DNA of 64,000 nt from Lihuaxuella thermophila (GTDB lineage: Bacteria; Bacillota; Bacilli; Thermoactinomycetales; Thermoactinomycetaceae), in the NCBI RefSeq assembly GCF_900110165.1, contig NZ_FOCQ01000007.1:62001-126000 (forward strand), given 5' to 3'. Position 1 is the first letter of the stretch. Each line of letters begins with the position of its first letter. Shown here in pieces: positions 32,285-41,393 of the stretch. Position numbers and translations under genes: made by a program. The notes beneath the pieces were generated by a model. The model did not search any database, was not told the origin of the DNA, and worked only from the letters and a program-made list of their open reading frames with translations.

Positions 32285-35200
32285 TTGAGAGGAAAAAAGA
32301 TTGTTGTCTTAAGCATTATTTTTTTGCTTTTGGTGCAAACGGTTGCATTAATCAGGGTTCCCGTTCATGCAGAGGAACGAACCGTCACCCTGGTCGGAAA
32401 CTTGCAGGATGAGCTGGGCGGCTCTGAAGAATGGAATCCGGCTGACCCCAAAACAGTGATGACCAGGCACGAAGACGGAACCTACCGGCTCACAGGCGCT
32501 CTTCCTGCCGGAACCTATGAGTACAAAATTGCCATCAATGGCTCCTGGGACGAAAACTACGGAGCCGGGGGCGAACCAAACGGACCTAACTACCAGCTGA
32601 CGCTGGAGCGTGAAATGACTGTTACCTTCATTTATAACGACACCACTCATCTCGTGACTGTCCCGATTCCTCTCTCCAAAGAGCAGCAGCCCCGGATCGT
32701 GGGTGACATTCAACCGGACATCGGAGCAGGCAGCGAGTGGTCCCCCGCCGAGTCGACCGCGTTCCTGGAAGACAACGACCACGACAATATTTACACTTAC
32801 ACCGCCACCGTTCCCAAAGGGAAACATGAATTTAAAATCGTGCTCGGAAACAGTTGGGAAGCGCCTGCTTACCCTTCCGAAAACTTCGTGCTGAACGTTT
32901 GGAAGGAGACGGAAATCACTTTTTTCTATAACCATGAGAGCAAAGCTGTTTACACCGATTACGATCCCGGCGTGCCGGACGGCCAGATTCAAATCAATGA
33001 ACTTTATCATGACACGTGGGACGAGCTTTACCGCTCCCCGTTTGGCGCCGTCAAAGCCGGACAAAAAGTGAAGCTTCGCCTGCAAAGTAAAAAAGGGGAT
33101 CTATCCCGGGCCCAGGTGATGCTCCGCAACCTGAACACCGGTAAAAGCATGAACGTTGAGATGGAAAATACAGGCTGGACCGAACTGAACGGCAAACAGG
33201 CCGAATTTTGGGAAGCAACGGTTCAGCCTGCGGAAAAAGGCGTGTATGGATATAAATTTATCGTCAGGGACGGGAACGCAGTTAAAGAATACGGGGAAGA
33301 CGCCAAACAGGGCCATACCGGGAGCGCAGTCGACAACCAGGCGGCGCTGTTCCAATTAACGGTTTATGATCCCGGATACCAGACGCCGGACTGGATGAAA
33401 GAAGCAGTCGTCTATCAAATTTTTCCGGATCGTTTTTCCAATGGAAACAAACAAAATGATACAGCCAAAAAATTTGCCCGCGGGAGTGAACCCGTTGAAC
33501 ATCGTAAATGGGATCAGCTGCCCGACAATCCCCGTTTAAAAGAAAGCGAGGGATATGACGGGGACGGGATTTGGAGCAATGACTTTTTTGGGGGCGACAT
33601 CACAGGAATTCAGCAAAAACTGGATTATCTGCAATCTCTGGGTGTGAATACCCTCTACCTGAATCCCATTGCCTCAGCGGCTTCCAACCATAAATATGAT
33701 GCGACCGACTATAAGACCTTAGATCCCATGTTTGGTTCACCTGAGGAATTTCAGGCATTTGTCCGCGAATTGAAGAAACGAAACATGCGCCTGATCCTGG
33801 ACGGCGTCTTTAACCACACGGGTGACGACTCCGTGTATTTCGACCGTTACGGCAAATACAAAACGGTCGGAGCCTACGAATACTGGTCGCGGATATATGA
33901 CCTGGTGAACAGGGGGATCAACGAAGCAGAAGCGAAAAAACAGGTCGAAAAGCAGCTCATTGCTGAAGGTCAAGAGTTCAGTCCCTATGGCTTCCACAAC
34001 TGGTTCAACATCGAAAACAAAAAGGAAAATGGCGTATACAAATACCAGGCCTGGTGGGGATTTGATTCACTTCCGGAAATCAAGTCCGTTCCCGGTTCAT
34101 CGACCGGCCGCGATTCGGAACTCAATAACCGGAAGTTTGCCAATTACATCTTCTATGACGACGATTCTGTGGCCAAAACCTGGCTGGACCGGGGTGCTTC
34201 CGGATGGCGCCTCGATGTCGCCAACGAAGTGGACCCGGATTTTTGGCGTGAATTCCGCAAAGAGCTGAAAAAAGACCCGAAAAAAGAACCGCTGATTCTC
34301 GGGGAAATCTGGGATGACGCTTCCCAATATTTCCTGGGCGATCTGTTTGATTCCGTGATGAACTACCGGTTCAGAAATGCGATTCTCGATTACTTAAAGA
34401 ATGGAAATGCCGAGCGCGCGGCTGAAGAACTTCGCGCGGTGCAGGAAGATTACCCACCCGAAGCCTTTTACGCCTTGATGAACCTGCTCGGTTCGCATGA
34501 TACCCCCCGGGCTGCTTTTATCCTGGGCAACGGCACTGACTCTTATGAACGCGCCGAACACGATCAAAAATACAATCACCAACTGGGCCTGCAACGCCTG
34601 AAACTGGCTTCGATCATTCAAATGGGCTATCCGGGTGCTCCTACCATTTATTATGGAGATGAAGCGGGCCTGACCGGCTCAAAGGACCCTGATAACCGGA
34701 GAACCTATCCGTGGGGCAAAGAGAACCGGGATCTCATCAGGCACTACCAAAAAATCGGCAACATTAGAAACGAATATAAGCAGCTTTTTGCTTACGGAAA
34801 ACTCATCCCCCTCTATGCCAAAGAGGATGTACTGGTGTACGCGCGCCACAACGGCAAACAGATTGCCATCGTCGCCGTCAACCGCGGCAACCGGACAAAA
34901 ACGGTTCAACTCGACGTTAAAGAGCTGGTGAGAAACCACGTTCTGCTTACAGACCAATTGGACAAAAGCTACAAAGCGACAACGGCGGACGGAAAGCTCT
35001 CTCTCACCCTTCTGCCGATGAGCGGGCGCATGATGGTCTCCGGCAAAGGGCAAAATATCCGGCTGCCCAAGGCTGTATCCAACTTAACGGCTTTCGAAGG
35101 TGACCATTCCGTCACGTTAAAGTGGAACGGCAACGCCAAATCCTATCATATTTACCAGACGACGGTCAGCGGCGCTCTCTACCGCAAAGTAGCCGTGACC

Positions 35201-36610
35201 AACCAAACAAACATCACCATCCATGGGTTGAATAACGGGCGCAAATACTATTTCGCCGTCACCGCTGTCGACAAGGAGCAAAATGAATCGCTCAAAACCG
35301 CAACCAGGGAGGCGGTAATCCCCCATGTCAAGCTGTCTCCGGAGAATACTAACATTCAAAATATCACCCAGCTGGAGGAGGCCACACTGGATTTATCGAA
35401 ACAACAAGTGGTTTCCGGGGAGATCTTCATCGCCGGAGCCACGGAAAAAAGCCAGGCTGAGGGTTTGATCGCCAAACTGGAAGTCAAAGAACCTGAGACG
35501 GAGGAATGGATTTCCCACCCCGCCGTGTATACGGGGCAAAACAATGAATTTAACCGCTTTTCCGCGCAGTTTTTACCGGTTACACCCGGAACTTATGAGT
35601 ACCGGTATGCTTTCTCTGCCGATCTGGGACGCACATGGCTGAGAAGTGAAAGCAAATCGGTCACAATCGGCAAAGCAGAGGATACATCACCGCCCGCAGA
35701 CGGCGTCACATTAAAGCAGCCCACCCGGGAATCCGGACAAGTCAACCTCACCTGGACGGTACAAAACAGCAAAGATCCCTATATGATCGCCGTGATCCGG
35801 AATGGAAAAACGATCGCTCAGCTTTTTGACACAAACCAAACCACTTACAAAGATACCGATGTAACCAATGGCACTCTTTACCGCTACCAAGTGAAGATCT
35901 TCGATCAGTATGGCAATGCGGTCACTTCCAATACGGTCAGTGTCACGCCTGATCTTGTAACAGTCAAAGTGACCTTCAAGGTACATGTCCCCGACTACAC
36001 CCCACAGGATGTGAACATTACCATTCCGTCCAGTAAAAACGGATGGAACACCGGGGCATGGGAAATGACGAGAGCCGGAGCGGTAACGAATGACTATGAA
36101 TACACCATCGAAGCGCTCGAAGGGGAAGTGATAACGTATAAATACGTCAAAAACGCCTCCTGGGATCAGGAAGGGCTGGCTGACCATACGCCAAACAATC
36201 CCAGTGATGATGATGTCAGTTATTACGGATACGGAGCACCGGGAACCGACCTGCAGATCGTCGTCAACAATCAGGGAGACAACCGGATGATTGTTCAGGA
36301 TAATATCTTGCGCTGGATCGATCAACCCGTCGTCATCACTTCTCATACCGACGGACAAACCGTCACGTCAGACACCCTCACCCTCAAAGGAACTGCGATC
36401 AAAGAAGGGGTGCTCACCATCAATGGCGAATCCGTTCCCATCCGGGAAGATATGAGCTTCTCCCACACCGTTCCTTTAAAATCAGGACCAAACACCTTCA
36501 ATATCCACATCGAACCTTCTGAAGAAAACAAAACGGCCATCTTCAGAAACGATGCCGGAGCGATTGCCAAGAATACAAAAGATCTCACCTTCACGATTTA
36601 TAAAAATTAG
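32285..36610 (+). CDS. Secreted amylopullulanase-type glycoside hydrolase (GH13)
   Basis: A 1441-residue extracellular enzyme for starch or pullulan. A 31-residue signal peptide ends VPVHA-EE. Two pullulanase X25-like modules follow (about residues 33-215), then an N-terminal beta domain, the GH13 barrel starting VVYQIFPDRFSNG, two fibronectin-III-like modules, and a C-terminal CBM20-like starch-binding module. Catalytic residues, numbered from the TTG: D644 (GWRLDVANEV), E674 (LGEIWD), D739 (GSHDTPR). I choose TTG 32285 because it lies eight bases after GAAGGGGG; an ATG 57 bp upstream has no ribosome site and would place a cre inside the coding region. Specificity among pullulanase, neopullulanase and amylase is uncertain. 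Confidence 0.88.
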   Translation: MRGKKIVVLSIIFLLLVQTVALIRVPVHAEERTVTLVGNLQDELGGSEEWNPADPKTVMTRHEDGTYRLTGALPAGTYEYKIAINGSWDENYGAGGEPNGPNYQLTLEREMTVTFIYNDTTHLVTVPIPLSKEQQPRIVGDIQPDIGAGSEWSPAESTAFLEDNDHDNIYTYTATVPKGKHEFKIVLGNSWEAPAYPSENFVLNVWKETEITFFYNHESKAVYTDYDPGVPDGQIQINELYHDTWDELYRSPFGAVKAGQKVKLRLQSKKGDLSRAQVMLRNLNTGKSMNVEMENTGWTELNGKQAEFWEATVQPAEKGVYGYKFIVRDGNAVKEYGEDAKQGHTGSAVDNQAALFQLTVYDPGYQTPDWMKEAVVYQIFPDRFSNGNKQNDTAKKFARGSEPVEHRKWDQLPDNPRLKESEGYDGDGIWSNDFFGGDITGIQQKLDYLQSLGVNTLYLNPIASAASNHKYDATDYKTLDPMFGSPEEFQAFVRELKKRNMRLILDGVFNHTGDDSVYFDRYGKYKTVGAYEYWSRIYDLVNRGINEAEAKKQVEKQLIAEGQEFSPYGFHNWFNIENKKENGVYKYQAWWGFDSLPEIKSVPGSSTGRDSELNNRKFANYIFYDDDSVAKTWLDRGASGWRLDVANEVDPDFWREFRKELKKDPKKEPLILGEIWDDASQYFLGDLFDSVMNYRFRNAILDYLKNGNAERAAEELRAVQEDYPPEAFYALMNLLGSHDTPRAAFILGNGTDSYERAEHDQKYNHQLGLQRLKLASIIQMGYPGAPTIYYGDEAGLTGSKDPDNRRTYPWGKENRDLIRHYQKIGNIRNEYKQLFAYGKLIPLYAKEDVLVYARHNGKQIAIVAVNRGNRTKTVQLDVKELVRNHVLLTDQLDKSYKATTADGKLSLTLLPMSGRMMVSGKGQNIRLPKAVSNLTAFEGDHSVTLKWNGNAKSYHIYQTTVSGALYRKVAVTNQTNITIHGLNNGRKYYFAVTAVDKEQNESLKTATREAVIPHVKLSPENTNIQNITQLEEATLDLSKQQVVSGEIFIAGATEKSQAEGLIAKLEVKEPETEEWISHPAVYTGQNNEFNRFSAQFLPVTPGTYEYRYAFSADLGRTWLRSESKSVTIGKAEDTSPPADGVTLKQPTRESGQVNLTWTVQNSKDPYMIAVIRNGKTIAQLFDTNQTTYKDTDVTNGTLYRYQVKIFDQYGNAVTSNTVSVTPDLVTVKVTFKVHVPDYTPQDVNITIPSSKNGWNTGAWEMTRAGAVTNDYEYTIEALEGEVITYKYVKNASWDQEGLADHTPNNPSDDDVSYYGYGAPGTDLQIVVNNQGDNRMIVQDNILRWIDQPVVITSHTDGQTVTSDTLTLKGTAIKEGVLTINGESVPIREDMSFSHTVPLKSGPNTFNIHIEPSEENKTAIFRNDAGAIAKNTKDLTFTIYKN

Positions 36611-36627
36611 AAGCATCCATTCACCCT

Positions 36628-36656
36628 AAGCCTTTCCCGGATTCGAGGAAAGGCTT
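36628..36656 (+). terminator. Terminator after the amylopullulanase
   Basis: AAGCCTTTCC and GGAAAGGCTT form a 10-bp stem with a nine-base loop followed by GTTTGTATT, 18 bp after the stop. Confidence 0.8.
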
Positions 36657-36850
36657 GTTTGTATTAAATATTCTTAACAAACCGGAAAACAAAACTTAAT
36701 AAAAGAAATGTACTGTAAACATATACTCTTTTAAACAATGTTTGAGAAAAAGAGGAAACCAAAAAATATTCAGACATGAACGATTGGAAATGACAATCAT
36801 GTATGTTACATGATCTTTCATTCAAACATTTCAGGAGGTTTGGTCAGATT

Positions 36851-37429
36851 ATGAGAAATCCTGATCATACTCCCTTCGATCATTCGTTCCCGAAACGAAA
36901 AGTCAAAAAAAAGCTGAACTCATACATACTCTGGTATGTGACGGGAATCTTTGTTGCACTGGTTGCCATCTTCTCGATCATCTATGCCTACTACCCGGTT
37001 GAAACCGATGAAGACTCAAAAAACAAGGTATATCCTGTTTCAGAAATCGTAAATCCTGACCAGACTGGCATGCCGGATGCTCCTGATCACAAGCGACAAC
37101 CTGAATCTCCGGACCGCGCAAATGAATCAAATCGATCAGTTCCAGCGGAAGAGCCAAATCAAAAACAAAGCGAAGCATCTACTTTGGAACCGCAAAGAAC
37201 CAATCTTCCTTCTGCAAACACGGACAAACCGCCTGGGACGGCGACGGAACGCAAGCCAGATACACAACCTGAAGCTTTACAGCCGACAGATCCAAAAACG
37301 AACGACCCGAAGCCGGAAAATCGGCGACCGGCTGCCAACCAACCGAAAAAGGAGAAAGAGAATCCAACTTTTTGGGACTCTCTGAAGGGTATCTTCCATA
37401 TCACTCTGTACCTGAAAAAATTAACCTAA
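36851..37429 (+). CDS. Membrane-anchored proline-rich protein of unknown function
   Basis: The 192-residue product has a basic cytoplasmic start (FPKRKVKKK), one membrane helix (YILWYVTGIFVALVAIFSII, about residues 26-45), and a long outer region rich in Pro, Glu, Asn and Lys that looks disordered. The end, NPTFWDSLKGIFHITLYLKK, may form a short amphipathic helix. No family is recognised. Start at ATG 36851 has AGGAGG twelve bases upstream, somewhat long. It is preceded by a terminator and AT-rich DNA, so it is probably transcribed on its own. Confidence 0.65.
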   Translation: MRNPDHTPFDHSFPKRKVKKKLNSYILWYVTGIFVALVAIFSIIYAYYPVETDEDSKNKVYPVSEIVNPDQTGMPDAPDHKRQPESPDRANESNRSVPAEEPNQKQSEASTLEPQRTNLPSANTDKPPGTATERKPDTQPEALQPTDPKTNDPKPENRRPAANQPKKEKENPTFWDSLKGIFHITLYLKKLT

Positions 37430-37537
37430 GATGCAACCAAACAAATGAAACTCCATGCTTATTTCCGTTTATGTATACCTGATCCTATTCAGTGCAAGAA
37501 TAAGTCTGAATATCAAATAAGCAAGGAGTAAAGATGA

Positions 37538-37927
37538 ATGAGACACACCTCTGCTTTATTGATCAAATTTTTGCTTACTGGCATTACTCTTTATTTAATA
37601 TTGGGGTTGTTTTACCGGGTATCGTATACAGATGTTTTATTGACAACGGTTGTCCTGACGATCGCGGGCTATCTGGCTGATGTATATTTACTGCCGCGCA
37701 TCGGTAATGTATTTTCCACTCTGACCGATTTGCTGCTAAGCTTCACCGTCATCTGGTTGATCGGTACATATTTTTTTGATACGGATATCGGTACCTATTA
37801 TTATAAGCGGGATGCAATGCCCCTCTTTGAAGCATCCACGATCGGGGCGATCGCCATCAGTGTGGCCGAATGGTTTTTCCATCGATACCTGCAACGTGAT
37901 ACCGATGTGAAGGAAACGAATCCCTAG
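37538..37927 (+). CDS. YndM-like membrane protein (DUF2512)
   Basis: The 129-residue protein has four membrane segments and the DUF2512 pattern: LLIKFLLTGITLYLILGLFY at the start, TIAGYLADVYLLPRIGN in the middle, and an amphipathic end EWFFHRYLQ. Function is unknown. The ATG follows AAGGAG with nine-base spacing. A long hairpin terminator follows. Confidence 0.78.
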   Translation: MRHTSALLIKFLLTGITLYLILGLFYRVSYTDVLLTTVVLTIAGYLADVYLLPRIGNVFSTLTDLLLSFTVIWLIGTYFFDTDIGTYYYKRDAMPLFEASTIGAIAISVAEWFFHRYLQRDTDVKETNP

Positions 37928-37964
37928 TCCCATCTCAAAAACGAAGATTCGAGCATAAAAAAGA

Positions 37965-38041
37965 GGCACTGTTCAGGTGCTGAGGCTGGTTTGAAAGTGA
38001 CCGAAAGTCAGGCTGGCATCCTCATTACTTGGACAAGTGCC
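37965..38041. terminator. Long imperfect hairpin, probable bidirectional terminator
   Basis: Outer arms GGCACT and AGTGCC, extended by A-runs and T-runs, enclose a second long imperfect stem (TGTTCAGGT with ACTTGGACA). TTTTTTG follows on the plus strand, AAAAAA precedes. At 77 bp it is much longer than other terminators in the window. Confidence 0.6.
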
Positions 38042-38319
38042 TTTTTTGTCATCTGCAAAATCAGATTACAAAATGGTCCTGTGATCCTCACGAATTTCCT
38101 TTCCCTCAAGAAATGATCACGGTTCAAAAATGGTGAACCCGCTCTTGTTCTTCAATGGATCCGGGAGATGTGGATTATGGGGTCATGAATCGGAAGGTTG
38201 AATGAAAAGATCTGACATTCCATCTGTAACGACGGCCCGGGTCATGGTAAACTGGTAAAGCAAGGTTTGGAGTCTGGTAATAAAAAAATCACATGGAAAT
38301 GGTTGGAGTCATGACTGGC
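38042..38319. other. Intergenic region without recognised features
   Basis: About 280 bp before bdbC. I found no coding frame with a ribosome site and no recognisable RNA motif. Tentatively it holds the bdbC promoter. Confidence 0.4.
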
Positions 38320-38760
38320 ATGAACAAAAATTCATCTTTTATCCGAGCTTTTCAAGCCTATTCGCTCTATTTTGCCTGGATCGTTTCGCTTGTCGCTACG
38401 GGGGGAAGCCTGTATTTCAGCGAGATCGCCGGGTATATTCCCTGTACGCTCTGCTGGTTTCAGCGAATTTTCATGTACCCGCTCGTGTTCCTGCTGGGAA
38501 TCGCCAGCTACCGGGATGACCGTTCCATCATCCCCTATATCTACCCGCTAACCATTGTGGGAGGCTTGATTTCGCTTTATCATGTCTTGTTGCAAAACAT
38601 ACCGGGGCTCGCCAACATTTCCCCCTGCACGGTTGGCGTTCCCTGTCATCTGGATTATATTCACTGGTTTGGTTTCATCACCATCCCGGTGCTCGCTCTT
38701 ACGGCATTTATCCTGATTTCACTCTTGTTATGGAGCGCGTCGAAAGTACAGAAGGACTAG
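38320..38760 (+). CDS. bdbC: Thiol-disulfide oxidoreductase, DsbB/BdbC family
   Basis: BdbC is a quinone-linked membrane protein that reoxidises BdbD and so drives disulfide formation in exported proteins. The 146 residues have four membrane helices, the first cysteine pair CTLC (PCTLCWFQRIFMYPL) and the second pair in SPCTVGVPCH. WFGFITIPVLALTAF is the typical fourth helix. The start is uncertain: I use ATG 38320, eleven bases from GGAG; in-frame ATGs at 38293 and 38311 are alternatives. No bdbD gene adjoins it. Confidence 0.88.
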   Translation: MNKNSSFIRAFQAYSLYFAWIVSLVATGGSLYFSEIAGYIPCTLCWFQRIFMYPLVFLLGIASYRDDRSIIPYIYPLTIVGGLISLYHVLLQNIPGLANISPCTVGVPCHLDYIHWFGFITIPVLALTAFILISLLLWSASKVQKD

Positions 38761-38790
38761 ATAAGAACGTTGGGTCGATATCGATTGAAA

Positions 38791-38820
38791 AACCTGGCAT
38801 TTGGGTGAAAATGCCAGGTT
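38791..38820 (+). terminator. Terminator after bdbC
   Basis: AACCTGGCATTT and AAATGCCAGGTT form a 12-bp stem with a six-base loop followed by TTTTCTTT. Confidence 0.9.
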
Positions 38821-38902
38821 TTTTCTTTCATTGAGGAGTGTTTTGCAAACCGGAAGAATAAATTTGCGCTTCGGATTCAAATTAAAAAAGACAAAGGAGC
38901 TG

Positions 38903-39292
38903 ATGATTGAGATGGCGGAAAAATACATCTTCGGCTATTTCCGTACGATCGAAGCAGCGCAAAAAGCGGCGGAAGAGCTGAAAAACCACGGATTTAACGA
39001 TCTTCAAATCGACCGGTTTTCCCCCATGTCAGGCGGAAATCACCATGACTTTGATGATGATTTTGAAAACCCGTTTACCAACCAAGCCATTTCCCTGACC
39101 ACCAGCACCCTCGGCAGTCCCAACCGTAACAACGACTATAATATTTTGGCCGCCGCCCATCCGGACGCCAGCGCGATGGCAGGGGGAAGTGGCTTTAACA
39201 CTCCCGAGGATGTTTGTCTCACCGTTTTTACCGATCCCAAGCGTTATGATGAAGCTTATGCTTTGCTGGAAAAAGCAGGTGCCAAGTTGTAA
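38903..39292 (+). CDS. Conserved hypothetical protein
   Basis: A 129-residue soluble protein. The first third, YIFGYFRTIEAAQKAAEELK followed by GFNDLQIDRF, looks like the beta-alpha-beta of small ferredoxin-like domains seen in general-stress-protein-17M-like and related Bacillota proteins; a Gly/Asn-rich middle follows, then a second beta-alpha unit (DVCLTVFTDPKRYDEAYALL). Function is unknown. Two ATGs three codons apart (38903, 38912) flank the best spacing from AAAGGAG; I use the first. A terminator follows. Confidence 0.7.
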   Translation: MIEMAEKYIFGYFRTIEAAQKAAEELKNHGFNDLQIDRFSPMSGGNHHDFDDDFENPFTNQAISLTTSTLGSPNRNNDYNILAAAHPDASAMAGGSGFNTPEDVCLTVFTDPKRYDEAYALLEKAGAKL

Positions 39293-39297
39293 TAAAG

Positions 39298-39334
39298 GGA
39301 GCAACCCGACGGAGAGAGTGTCGGCAGTTGCTCC
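39298..39334 (+). terminator. Terminator between convergent genes
   Basis: GGAGCAAC/GTTGCTCC with an inner CCGAC/GTCGG stem, followed by TTCGTTTGTTT, between the plus-strand hypothetical gene and minus-strand endoQ. Confidence 0.75.
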
Positions 39335-39349
39335 TTCGTTTGTTTCCGT

Positions 39350-40534
39350 TCAGCCTTCGTTCGGCTTTGATGATTTTACCTTCCCGTACACACCCCCGCC
39401 GCCTTCTTCCAATTCAAGGCGTTGTTCTCTGGCCAATCCGATCTGCCTGGCGATTTCACGGTTCGCTGTTCTGGCAATATCGTCCAGCGGGACATGGTGC
39501 AACACATTCATTTCGGTGCCAAAGGCAGCTAGTAAATGATCCAGCGTCTTCTTGCCCAGTTTGGGGATAAATTCCAGGGGCACCTGGTAAATATACGGCG
39601 GGCGGTGAGCGGGATGGCACAGCTCGCGGTCAGCGATGTCCATGATGCGGTCGCGCACTCCTTTTACCTTTTTCTCACTTCCGCAATTCGGACAACACCG
39701 TATTTCCGGATCGGCCGGCCATAACTGTTGGCACTGGAGGCAACGGGTGCGATAATATTTGCCCAGCCTCGGGTCCAATCCGTAATTGGCCGCCACCTTT
39801 CTTCCTTCCTGCCGGTACAAAGCGAATTTTAATTCTGTAAAACTCGCTTCTTTGACCATGAGTTCATTATACTCCCGCCCGATTTTGGCGAGCGAGTGAG
39901 CATCGGAGTTGGTGACAAAGGTAAAACGCTCCAATTCGGACAAATGGTCGGCAAGCGTGCTGTCAGAACTGAGGCCCAGTTCTACCCCGGCTACTCCGTC
40001 TAGGTCAAGCAGTTTCCCCATCCGGTCAGTCGCGCTGCCGTAGACGCTTTTAAAAGGAGTAAAGACATGGGCGGGAATGAGTATTCCGTCCAGCTCGGCC
40101 ACTTTTTCCTGCAAAGATGACGCGGGGCGGTACAAACGCTGGGTGCTGAGTTGCACATTTTTCATATGTTGGCCCAACCACTCCGTAAAACGGCTGATCC
40201 TTTCCAGGGTGGGGAAATAACAGAGAACATGGGCCGCTCCCATACCCGGCTCCTTAATCTCAATCTCCGCCCCCAAAATGCAGGTGGTTTCCCTGTAAAC
40301 GATGCCCCCGTCAGGATGCTCTTTGTACAACCCCGACCGGAGCCCCCGCCGGATCTCCTCCTGCACCGGAGGGGACTGGGCATCGATAATTCCGATCATC
40401 TGGATTCCTTTGCGGTGATACGATTCCCGCACGATCTGTTCAAAGGTCATATTGCGGGCAGCGGTGATTTTAACGGGCAAATGGCTTTCCGTTCTTCCGA
40501 TGTGAATATGCAGGTCGGCAAATACAGAATTCAA
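39350..40534 (-). CDS. Endonuclease Q family DNA repair protein (PHP domain, YqxK-like)
   Basis: EndoQ-type enzymes nick DNA 5' of deaminated bases such as uracil and hypoxanthine. The 394 residues have a PHP phosphoesterase domain (FADLHIHIGR, IPAHVFTPF, NSDAHS), a zinc ribbon (CLQCQ...CCPNC, about residues 262-285) and a C-terminal helix-hairpin-helix-like region. I start at TTG 40532-40534: it overlaps the nudF stop as TTGA, lies nine bases from GAGAGG, and gives the family N-terminus. A longer GTG start 33 bp upstream is less likely. Pairing with nudF matches B. subtilis nudF-yqxK. Confidence 0.85.
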   Translation of the reverse strand: MNSVFADLHIHIGRTESHLPVKITAARNMTFEQIVRESYHRKGIQMIGIIDAQSPPVQEEIRRGLRSGLYKEHPDGGIVYRETTCILGAEIEIKEPGMGAAHVLCYFPTLERISRFTEWLGQHMKNVQLSTQRLYRPASSLQEKVAELDGILIPAHVFTPFKSVYGSATDRMGKLLDLDGVAGVELGLSSDSTLADHLSELERFTFVTNSDAHSLAKIGREYNELMVKEASFTELKFALYRQEGRKVAANYGLDPRLGKYYRTRCLQCQQLWPADPEIRCCPNCGSEKKVKGVRDRIMDIADRELCHPAHRPPYIYQVPLEFIPKLGKKTLDHLLAAFGTEMNVLHHVPLDDIARTANREIARQIGLAREQRLELEEGGGGVYGKVKSSKPNEG

Positions 40535-41082
40535 CCGGATCGTCCTCTCAGTGTCCGGTTCTGCCACAACAGGACAGCGGCCACCGTTTTGGCGTCACAG
40601 ATATCCCCTTCAGCGATCTTGTCCAGGCACTCTTCCAGAGTGAGCTCAACCAACTCCACAAATTCGTCCTGATCCGGTTGATTCTTCCCTTTGGTTAACC
40701 CTTTGGCCAGATACAGGTGTAAGTACTCATCGGCAAAACCGGGGGATGTGTAAAAGGAATATACATGCTGCATCTCGGCGGCCCGGTAACCGGTCTCCTC
40801 TTCCAGTTCACGGAAAGCGCAATCGATGGGATCTTCGCCCGACTCCAATTTTCCCGCCGGAATCTCCAAAATGGTTTTTTCCAGCGGTTTGCGAAACTGA
40901 CGAACCAAGACCAGTTTATTCTCATTTGTTACCGCCATCACACTGACGGCACCCGGATGTTTCACGATCTCCCGGGTGGATGTTTCCCCGTTCGGCAACT
41001 CCACCTGGTCAATCTGCAAGCGGACCACTCTGCCCTCAAAGATCGTTTCACTTTTTATAGTTTTCTCTTCTAAGCGGATCAC
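40531..41082 (-). CDS. nudF: ADP-ribose pyrophosphatase (Nudix)
   Basis: NudF hydrolyses ADP-ribose to AMP and ribose 5-phosphate. The complete Nudix box is visible: G-K-L-E-S-G-E then REL-EEETG (about residues 78-100). The 183-residue length is standard. I start at GTG 41080-41082, eight bases from GAGGAG; a GTG three codons upstream overlaps that site. It is coupled to the EndoQ gene by a 4-bp overlap and is divergent from mciZ. Confidence 0.93.
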   Translation of the reverse strand: MIRLEEKTIKSETIFEGRVVRLQIDQVELPNGETSTREIVKHPGAVSVMAVTNENKLVLVRQFRKPLEKTILEIPAGKLESGEDPIDCAFRELEEETGYRAAEMQHVYSFYTSPGFADEYLHLYLAKGLTKGKNQPDQDEFVELVELTLEECLDKIAEGDICDAKTVAAVLLWQNRTLRGRSG

Positions 41083-41246
41083 GTGCGTCACTCCTCGTCG
41101 GCGGCTGTCATTTTCTCATTATACCTGACTCCGTACGTTTTTTCTAAAACAAATGCTCGCATATTTTATTCAAACGATGCGTATTCCAAAAGAGAGGAGC
41201 TGGAAACACTGATACCAAAATGAGCCTGAGAGGAGAGGGCGTTTCT

Positions 41247-41393
41247 ATGAATGTAGAGATCAGCGACACGAGTTTGCGCATGTCGGGAAAAGTTTGGCAG
41301 ATCCGCGCATTCCTCAAAGCCTGGTCCAAGCGGCCGATCACCCTGCAACAATTTATATACCTGCAAAAATGGAAGCGGCAGCGCAAAAATTAA
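41247..41393 (+). CDS. mciZ: MciZ, inhibitor of Z-ring assembly
   Basis: This 48-residue peptide has the MciZ core: a short strand then GKVWQIRAFLKAW and a second helix LQQFIYLQKWK, comparable with B. subtilis MciZ (40 residues, GKAWEIRAKLKEY then a YVKDW helix). MciZ caps FtsZ filaments in the mother cell during sporulation. Its place next to nudF also matches B. subtilis. The ATG is preceded by GAGGAGAGGG. It is too short for most gene callers. A sigma-E promoter was not recognisable. Confidence 0.8.
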   Translation: MNVEISDTSLRMSGKVWQIRAFLKAWSKRPITLQQFIYLQKWKRQRKN

